64,000 nt of DNA from Eucommia ulmoides (Eukaryota > Streptophyta > Magnoliopsida > Garryales > Eucommiaceae), in the NCBI GenBank assembly GCA_016647705.1, contig CM028333.1:24174243-24238242 (forward strand), in the 5' to 3' direction. The translations under genes and the position numbers were made by a program. The notes below the pieces were generated by a model. The model worked only from the letters and a program-made list of their open reading frames with translations. It was not told the DNA's origin and did not search any database. How positions within the stretch are numbered: position 1 is the first letter of the stretch; each line of letters begins with the position of its first letter. Below are positions 58,039 to 64,000 of the stretch, piece by piece.

Positions 58039-58350
58039 ATGTCTGTGTTGCTCTGCTTTATTGTTTTGGGGCTTGGCATTTTCACGAACAGTTCGTATGC
58101 GAAGACGGAGGTTAAGATCTTTGAGCTGAAGAAGGGGAATTTCTCCACTAAGGTCTCCAATTATGGCGCCACGCTCCTCCCTGTTGTTTTTCCCGACAAA
58201 AATGGAATGTGTTTTGTGTTGATGTTTCGGATTTTTTGAATTATGATTTGGGTTTTTTCTGATGATCTGTTTTTTTTTTTTTTTTTTTGGATTTTGTTTT
58301 TGCGGTGTTCAGGGAAGTTGGAAGATGTTGGTTGATTCTTGGATATGATT
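58039..58350 (+). pseudogene. Aldose 1-epimerase (galactose mutarotase) N-terminal fragment
   Basis: The frame from ATG at 58039 gives a signal-peptide-like start (MSVLLCFIVLGLGIF), then EVKIFELKKGNFSTKVSNYG and ATLLPVVFPDKNG. This matches the N-terminus of secreted plant aldose 1-epimerases (KIYELKKGD.S.K.TNYGAT..S...PDK.G), which interconvert alpha and beta anomers of aldoses. After the codon for N, a probable intron (about 58205-58312, ending TTCAG) separates it from exon 2, GGAAGTTGGAAGATG, which encodes the following K-L-E-D-V and, after a shift, the LGYDS region. The expected GT donor reads GA. The rest of the enzyme, including its catalytic His and Glu, is absent. It is a captured genomic fragment with intron inside the Pack-MULE. 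Confidence 0.75.
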
Positions 58351-58769
58351 CATTCTCTTCTATTGTTCCTTATGTTTCTATGTTCGTGCGTGTGTATGAG
58401 AGAGATAGAGTAGAAGGAAATCTCAATGACAGTGATGGTGGGGATTGTTCGGTGACTGGGAATGGCCATGGATTGGAGGTGGCGGTGATGGTGTTGGGTT
58501 GGAGGTGGCAATGATGGTGGTGGAGTTAGGTTGATCTAGAGGGTAAAATGGGAGAGAGGAGAGCCAAATTCCGGCGAGAAAGAGAGAGAGGAGAGAGAGT
58601 GAATATCAAGTGAGCTCAACTTTTTTTTTTAAAGTATTTTGACACTTTATACCCCTAAAATTTGACTGTTATTTATTTTGTTGTTTAATAAAAATAAGAC
58701 GCTTTTTTTTTTGTCTTTTAATTTTTACTCTTTTTTATTTCGTTTTTCAATAAAGATTTTTTTTTTTTT

Positions 58770-59265
58770 TAAAATAAGGTTACAATTTAATTAAAATATT
58801 TTTAAATGAAATTGAATTTAATTTCTATTGAATTCAATTCAATTAGAAATATTTTTACTTGAATTTAATTTAAATTAAATTAAATTGAAATATTTTCAAC
58901 TTGAATTCAATTCAATTGAAAATATTTTTAATTGAATTTAATTTAAAATAGTAAATTCAATTGAAATATTTTTAAAATTTGAAATTAAAAATATTTTTAA
59001 TTGAATTGAAGTCAATTGAAACATTTTTACTTGAATTCAAGTAAAAATATTTTTAATTGAATTGAAGTCTATTGAAATATTTTTACTTGAATTCAAGTAA
59101 AAATGTTTCAATTGACTTCAATTCAATTAAAAATATTTTAAATTTTAAATTTTAAAAACATTTCAATTGAATTTACTATTTCTAATTGACTTCAATTCAA
59201 TAGAAAATATTTTTAATTTCAATTTTTAAAAATATTTCAATTGAATTTAGTTCAATTGAAATATT
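58770..59265. repeat. AT-rich palindrome cluster inside the Pack-MULE
   Basis: AATTGAATT/GAAATATTTTTA words alternate in both orientations. Two palindromes centre on ACTTGAATTCAAGT (about 59038 and 59091), and arms around the second extend roughly 40-50 bp each side with few mismatches. No coding content. Confidence 0.7.
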
Positions 59266-59710
59266 TTTACTTCTTGCTACATCTGTAATACCATTTTCTC
59301 TTTGAACAACTTTCAAATCGGCTATTCGATCACATTATATTTTTTTTCCTGAATCACCACCATAAATACTTGAAGAAGACATAAAAAATAAAAATATTAA
59401 TTATGGATTAAAAAAAAATAAGTGAGAAGAGTTGATTTTGTGCAAAAAATAAGTGAGAATAGTTGGATTTATATAGAGAAATGTAGGGGTAAAATGGAAA
59501 CAAGAATAATGCACTTTGGAGGGAAAAAATACAAAAAACAAGTCAATTCTCGCTACAGGCGAGTACAGCCCAATTCCGTTAAATTTAACAGAAAATGCTA
59601 ATTTTGCACTTAGGCCCAAAATTACAGGGGGGATAAGTGGCGATGTTTGAACTATAGGAGATAAAAGTGAAAATAGGCCAAACCACAATAAGGTAAAGTG
59701 TAATTAACCC

Positions 59711-59969
59711 ATATTTTTTCCATCCGACCCGAAGCATAAACCCTTAATGGGCCGGGCGCCCATTGAAATTGTGTTCACAGAGCAAAATAACCGTTCCGGC
59801 GTCTGTCTACTGTTCGGAAATTACATTAGACATCAAAAAAGAAGACCTTATCATCATCTTCATTTTCCCCTTTCTCCTACTATTGCTACTACTTCTATAT
59901 GGATGGATAGGCACATATAAAGCGCTCCCTTTGTATCTTCTGTTGATTCCAGAAAACCTCTCCGCGACA
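59711..59969 (+). promoter_or_regulatory. RPL1 promoter with telo-box-like and site II motifs
   Basis: AAACCCTTAA (59738-59747), one base off a telo-box, is directly followed by the site II element TGGGCC (59748-59753). This pairing is characteristic of plant ribosomal protein genes. A TATA box, TATAAAG, lies at 59916-59922, 48 bp before the start codon. The whole stretch lies between the Pack-MULE end and the gene. Confidence 0.6.
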
Positions 59970-62461
59970 ATGGCTTCCTCCGCCCTCGCCCTCTCCTCCG
60001 CCACTCCCTCCGTTCTCCCCCAAGACCTCCACTCGTCTCTCCTGTCCTTTAAACCCAGGCCGCTCTTCTTCGCCTCCGCCAAGACATTCTCGGTCTGCCC
60101 ATTGGTGTTGCATTTCGGGGAGAGACAATTGCGAGATGGGTTTGATGTTTCTTCGCCGAAGTTTGGATCCTGCACCCTTGTTGCTGCTTCTTCCGCTGCC
60201 GCTGCTTCTTCCGCTGCCGTGACTACTAGAAGGAAGCAAGATGAGGATGATGACCTGGAGGATGAATATGTGCCTGGTCCGGCTTATACGCCTCCGACGA
60301 AGCCCAGGAAAGGCAAAGCGGCGTTGCCATTTAAGAGGGATAGGGTTTGTTATATCTTCCATTTTTCCCCCTTTTTGCTACTCTTTTGTTTCCTGAGTTT
60401 TTCCAGTTATAGTGCTTCAATTGTTACTAAAAGGGTTTTTTAACTCTCATTGTTGATCTTCTTTGTTCGAAAAGCGTCCTTTCTAAACCCTATTGTTTTG
60501 CAATTCACTTCAGGTAGATTTGATACTTGGGATTTTACTTATGGTGCTTCAATTGGTACTAAAATGGTGTTTTACTTTCATTGTTGATCTTCTTTGTTCG
60601 AAAAGTGTGCTTTCTATACCCTATTGTTTTGAAATTCACTTCAGGTAGATTTGATACTTGGGGTTTTACTTATTTTTTATTTTTAATTGCTTATATTTGT
60701 TGAATCCCACATGGCTTGTGGTACTTAATCCTGAGCTATATAAGTCTAGGGGTAACTCGAGCCGTCTTATGAGAGTGAGTTAGGCCAATTGGATTTTTGG
60801 ATTTCTACGTGGTGTCAGACCCAAGACCCAAGATTTTTGTCTGATATTGGGTGTGTTGAATCCCACATCGATGTTGAGCCCCCCGATATTCGTTCGCAGT
60901 GGTTTGTCAACAAAGTCCACCCTGCACGTGAGAGGGCGTGTTGAATCCCACATCGATTTTGAGCCCTTCCCTCGATATTTATTTGCAATGGTTTGTCAAA
61001 GTCCACCCTGCGCGTGTGGGGGCGTATTGAATCCCACATCGCTTGTGTTACTTGATCCTGAGCTATATATAAGTCTAGGGGTAATCCTCTACTTTCAAGG
61101 TATGAGAGTGAGTTAGACCCATTGGATTTCTATGATATCTAGTGTGGGAACTGGGAAGTAGTGGTTATATCCCTCAATTGGAACACATGCTAATTCTGGT
61201 ATCTTTTAATGGCTTCATGAGGTACCTCAAAAGGTGTCATTTTTTATTTTTATTTTTTTTGAAGACCATTTTTGTGCCACTAATGGCAGCAGAAGAGTTT
61301 GCTGAAACTCATTTCCGTTTTCTGTCCTTCTAAATCCATATGCTATGGATTTAAGTCTTTGGCTGTTGGGGATTTTCCCTGATGCTTGTTCAATTGATTA
61401 TGATTTTGATGTTAGAATGAGCCTTTAGTATTGCTATCATCTGCTTTTCGGAGTTCATAACAACAACAACTAAGCCTATGTCTCATTTAAGTAGGTCCAG
61501 TTACATAAATCCGCTGATGCCATAATGATTGATAAAGAGCCATCCTCTCAGTGAGATTTAACGTCATCAAATCAATTTTAATAGCCTCGTCCCAACTTTT
61601 TTTAGGTCTACCTCTCCCTCTAATAGCCCCGCACTTGAACTAAATCGCATTTTCTCACCGGTGCTTTTATGGGTCATTTAAGCACATGTCCAAACTATCA
61701 TAAATGATTTTCTCTTATCTTCTCTTCGATGGGTTCTATTCCTAAATTCTCTCTAATAGTTTCATTTTTAATTTTTTTCATTCTCGTCTTCTCACTCATC
61801 TACCGTAGCATCCTCATTTTTGTCACACCAATTTTCCTTTTGGAGTTCATATGATGTAATATTTGTGTATTCGATCCATCCATTGCGATCTCGATGTGCT
61901 TAAAACTGTTGCCTAGTTTCTGTTTTTCTTCTTTACTAGTTTATTTAAATTGTTTTGAAAATCATCCAATGCTGCCACATTGCTGCTTATTCATTGTACA
62001 TTGTTTCTTCTTCTTCTTTCTTTTTTTCTCTCTCTTTTAACATTTACTCCTCTCCTTTTTTGTTTTTTTTTTTGTTTTTTTGGCAAATGTACTCACATGA
62101 TCATTTTTGGTTTTCCCCCTTTACTGGGCTTGTCAGACGAGGTCGAAGAGATTCTTGGAAATTAAAAAATTTAGGGAACACAGACAAGAATACGACTTAA
62201 AAACAGCAATATCATTGCTTAAGAAAATGTCAAACACAAAGTTCATCGAAACAGCTGAAGCCCATTTCCGCCTCAAGATTGACCCGAAATACAATGATCA
62301 GCAGCTGAGGGCAACGGTGAGTTTGTAAGGCATTTATATATGCCTCAATTCTTACAAACTCTATTGTTTGACGGTTCACGTTTTTGCCTGATTCTTGTTT
62401 ATATAGGTGAATCTGCCAAAGGGAACTGGACAGTCTATTAAAGTGGCTGTCCTAACGCAAG
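59970..62461 (+). CDS. RPL1: Plastid 50S ribosomal protein L1 (partial; 3' exons beyond window)
   Basis: L1 binds 23S rRNA and forms the mobile L1 stalk that helps release deacylated tRNA; this form works in the chloroplast ribosome. Exons seen: 59970-60344, 62137-62316, 62407-62461, all GT-AG, in phase, 610 nt. Residues 1 to about 75 are Ser/Ala-rich and low in acidic residues, like a transit peptide. An acidic linker ([10 protein letters not shown]) follows, then [17 protein letters not shown], typical of plant RPL1. Exon 2 begins the L1 fold: [39 protein letters not shown]. Exon 3 gives [19 protein letters not shown]. The start at 59970 is preferred over an in-frame ATG at 59763 because it gives a proper transit peptide and follows the TATA box. 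Introns hold a TRIM, a LINE tail and a SINE. The remaining exons must lie past 64000. Confidence 0.93.
60407..60670 (+). repeat. 132-bp tandem duplication in RPL1 intron 1
   Basis: Two adjacent copies (60407-60538, 60539-60670) share GTGCTTCAATTG, TTGATCTTCTTTGTTCGAAA and ACTTCAGGTAGATTTGATAC, with about 10 differences by eye. Each carries a CTTCAGGTAGAT splice-like motif. Confidence 0.8.
60698..61135 (+). mobile_element. TRIM element in RPL1 intron 1
   Basis: Two end segments of about 110 bp, at 60698 and 61027, share TTGAATCCCACATCG/GG, ATCCTGAGCTATATAAG and GAGAGTGAGTTAG. After the first comes TGGTGTCAGACC, near the tRNA-Met primer site. Before the second is GTGTGGGGGCG, a purine-rich tract. 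Inside, a TTGAATCCCACATCGA unit with GGTTTGTCAA is itself duplicated (60852, 60940). Flanks ATATT and ATATC may be the target duplication. No coding capacity; terminal copies are moderately diverged. Confidence 0.6.
61459..61915 (-). mobile_element. RTE-type LINE 3' fragment in RPL1 intron 1
   Basis: On the minus strand the translation reads MRMLRWMSEKTR, then [19 protein letters not shown] and FGHV, followed by APVRKCD. This is the conserved tail of plant RTE-clade LINE reverse transcriptases. The 3' end is a (GTT)n run (AACAACAACAAC on +, 61459-61470), typical of RTE. Only the C-terminal end is present, as expected for 5'-truncated LINE insertions; it has stops. Confidence 0.75.
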
Positions 62462-62921
62462 GTAAGCTAAATATTTTCTTCATGTCAAGTCATGTTAAAT
62501 TGCTGTAGTTAGCCTTATATTCTTTTCACTCAGGCCTTGTACAGTATCATCAATTCATTTGAAATCAACGGCAAAAATAATCAAGTACTTAGGTAGTGTT
62601 TGGGAGAGCGGGATTGGAAATGAACGCATAGAAATTTCGAAATTATTAGATGCTTTCATTTATAATTCCAATTTCGAAGCTTCAACTCCATGCAAACAAA
62701 CACTACCTTATTGGAATCTCTGTTTGCACTACCTTACTGGAATCTCAACTCGTGAGTCTCGGTTAATGCTATCTTGTTTTTAGGCTAACAAGCAAATATA
62801 ATCTCCAATGAATATCTTGTTCCCGTAGATTATATATCTTGACCCGATTTTTACATCCTTTATAACAGAGCCAATAAATTTTTGAAAACTTTTATTTTCA
62901 CGCCTATATGTTTCGAAAGAA
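62462..62921 (+). other. RPL1 intron 3, 5' part
   Basis: Starts with the donor GTAAGCT. It is AT-rich with a short duplicated piece CTACCTTA(T/C)TGGAATCTC (62702, 62730). No exon or RNA is recognised. Confidence 0.5.
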
Positions 62922-63120
62922 GGGGAGCCTTAGCGCAACGGTAGAAGTTATTGTCATGTGACCTGGAGGTCATGAATTCGAGTCGTGGAAACAGTTTCTT
63001 GCAAAAGTAAGGGAAGGTTGCGTACAATACACCCAAGTGGTCCTATCTTTCACCGAATTTTCACCGAACCCTGCGCATAGCTGGAGGTTTATAGCACCAG
63101 GCTGTCCTTTTTTTTTTTTA
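62922..63120 (+). mobile_element. Full-length AU SINE in RPL1 intron 3
   Basis: Starts GGGGAGCCTTAGCGCAACGG with a pol III A box (TAGCGCAACGGT) and a B box-like GAATTCGAGTC. It continues through GGAAACAG, GCGTACAATACACCC, GTGGTCC, CCCTGCGCATAGCTGG and GCTGTCC to a terminal T run. This is the plant AU SINE family. The tRNA-like head is not a tRNA gene. Target duplication unclear. Confidence 0.85.
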
Positions 63121-64000
63121 CCTACATTATTAGAAAAAATCGATAAAACCCTTAAATTTTACATAAGTCTCCCCTTTAATTTATAAAAATATTTAGTAGA
63201 CCCCCTAAAAAAAGTAACCCCTCCCCTCCCCTCCCCCCAACCAATTTTCTGGATCCGCCATTGAATGCGTGTCAATTCATTTATGATAAATATTTACAAG
63301 TGGTTCAATTTTAGTATTTTGCTTGGACCCCAGAATCCTTGTGACCGGTATTGCACATGTCCTTACACGTAGATTGCTTAGTCGAGAGACATCTTATATC
63401 TTCATTTTCAGTCCGTATATTTAATTGAAATTTTTGCAATATATTGGTTTTCAATGACGATTGTATGACTATATAAGAAGTGACCAATAGTTTCACTACT
63501 TAATAAATCATTGAATATGTGTTTTTGGCTCTAAGATATTCGGCATAGATCAACTAAATCATTGTGAATTCTTCAGCAAAAATTGTGAGTAGGAATATCC
63601 CACCTACAATAGTAATCGCGAGTTCCGCAGTAAGCCTTTCGACTAAGAACAACAAAAGTTGTGAAACGCCTTCCTTATTTATTTATCCATCTACACTCGG
63701 ATCACTAAGGCCGAATTTTGTTCCTGCTCGACGGGAGGATCTTGCAATCAAGCTTCGCCTTTGCACTCGAAGAATATTTATTTATTACCTATGCACCATT
63801 TGGTGATATTTTTATTTTTTATGTACTATTTATAATCATAAAGGCACCGTTTGGTGACACTTTTGTAAGTACTTTTTATTGTTAAAAAAACAAGTTAATT
63901 GTAAAATAGTATTTTTACTTAAAAACATAAGCAAATCAGAAGTGTTTTTAATAATGCAGAGATGATATCTTAGTGTTATCCATGTAAGCAATACTTAAAA
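63121..64000 (+). other. RPL1 intron 3 continued; no exon seen
   Basis: No L1 exon similarity to the window edge. A minus-strand coding-like stretch at about 63550-63760 has a hydrophobic segment (AELAITIVGGIFLLTIF) but cannot be assigned. Confidence 0.4.

Larger units (their letters stand above)
57166..59710. mobile_element. Pack-MULE carrying an aldose 1-epimerase fragment
   Basis: Terminal inverted repeats of about 120 bp: the left end AGGTTAATTATACTTTACCC matches the reverse complement of the right end GGGTTAATTACACTTTACCT, continuing through GTGGTTTGG(T/C)C(C/T)ATTTTCACTTT and CGCCACTTA(C/T)CCCCC. Flanks are ATATTTTTA (57157-57165) and ATATTTTTT (59711-59719), a 9-bp target duplication with one mismatch. 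Long TIRs plus a 9-bp duplication indicate Mutator. No transposase. Inside: a Ser/His-rich unknown frame (57378-57596), TTCGA-rich sequence (57770-57960), the captured gene piece and an AT palindrome block. The right end is 260 bp from the RPL1 start codon. Confidence 0.8.

Noticed and set aside
59763-59969. Upstream in-frame ATG as RPL1 start
   Set aside because: It precedes the TATA box at 59916 and would add 69 residues unlike a transit peptide.
62922-62990. Possible tRNA gene
   Set aside because: A and B box-like motifs are present, but the sequence continues as an AU SINE with its diagnostic tail and lacks a tRNA acceptor stem.

Overview
The window looks like nuclear DNA of a eudicot plant. 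It is AT-rich, both host genes have GT-AG introns with plant-type junctions, and it carries AU-family SINEs, TRIMs, Mutator-like elements, Helitrons, Ty1/copia and Ty3/gypsy (Tat and Athila lineage) copies. No bacterial or organellar operon is visible. Species cannot be named from the sequence.

Two host genes are well supported, both on the + strand. GFAT (glutamine:fructose-6-phosphate amidotransferase, first step of the UDP-GlcNAc pathway) spans 11055-20567 with 11 exons whose phases all fit, giving 690 residues. RPL1 (plastid ribosomal protein L1) starts at 59970; three exons are seen and the rest lies beyond the right edge. They do not share a pathway. What they share is their setting: each has a terminal-inverted-repeat transposon carrying a fragment of another host gene just upstream of its start codon.

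Layout. 1-3.7 kb: LTR-like remnants, a tandem duplication and a Harbinger/Tourist-type element inside one copy. 3.7-9.7 kb: a Helitron 3' end (minus strand), an Aux/IAA exon fragment, an antisense laccase fragment and a 171-bp tandem duplication. 9.7-10.9 kb: a TIR element with a MAKR-like gene fragment. 11.0-20.6 kb: GFAT, with a SINE piece, a fold-back MITE and a MULE-like element in introns. 20.7-22.9 kb: a TRIM remnant and AT-rich spacer. 22958-40178: a 17.2-kb Tat/Retand-type Ty3/gypsy fossil with 5-bp target duplication, a 75-bp tandem array and an antisense extra-ORF block; a 5.6-kb Athila-like non-autonomous element is nested in it. 40.7-54 kb: two opposed solo LTRs of a SIRE-like copia family, then a 5'-truncated member of probably the same family, itself holding a MULE. 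55-56.5 kb: the 3' part of a Helitron with PIF1-like helicase. 57.2-59.7 kb: a Pack-MULE with an aldose 1-epimerase fragment. 59.7-64 kb: RPL1, with a TRIM, an RTE-type LINE tail and a full-length AU SINE in its introns.

The most interesting theme is repeated capture of host gene fragments (Aux/IAA, laccase, MAKR, aldose 1-epimerase), two of them in elements sitting 117 and 260 bp from start codons. All calls are from reading the sequence by eye; identities and ages are estimates.
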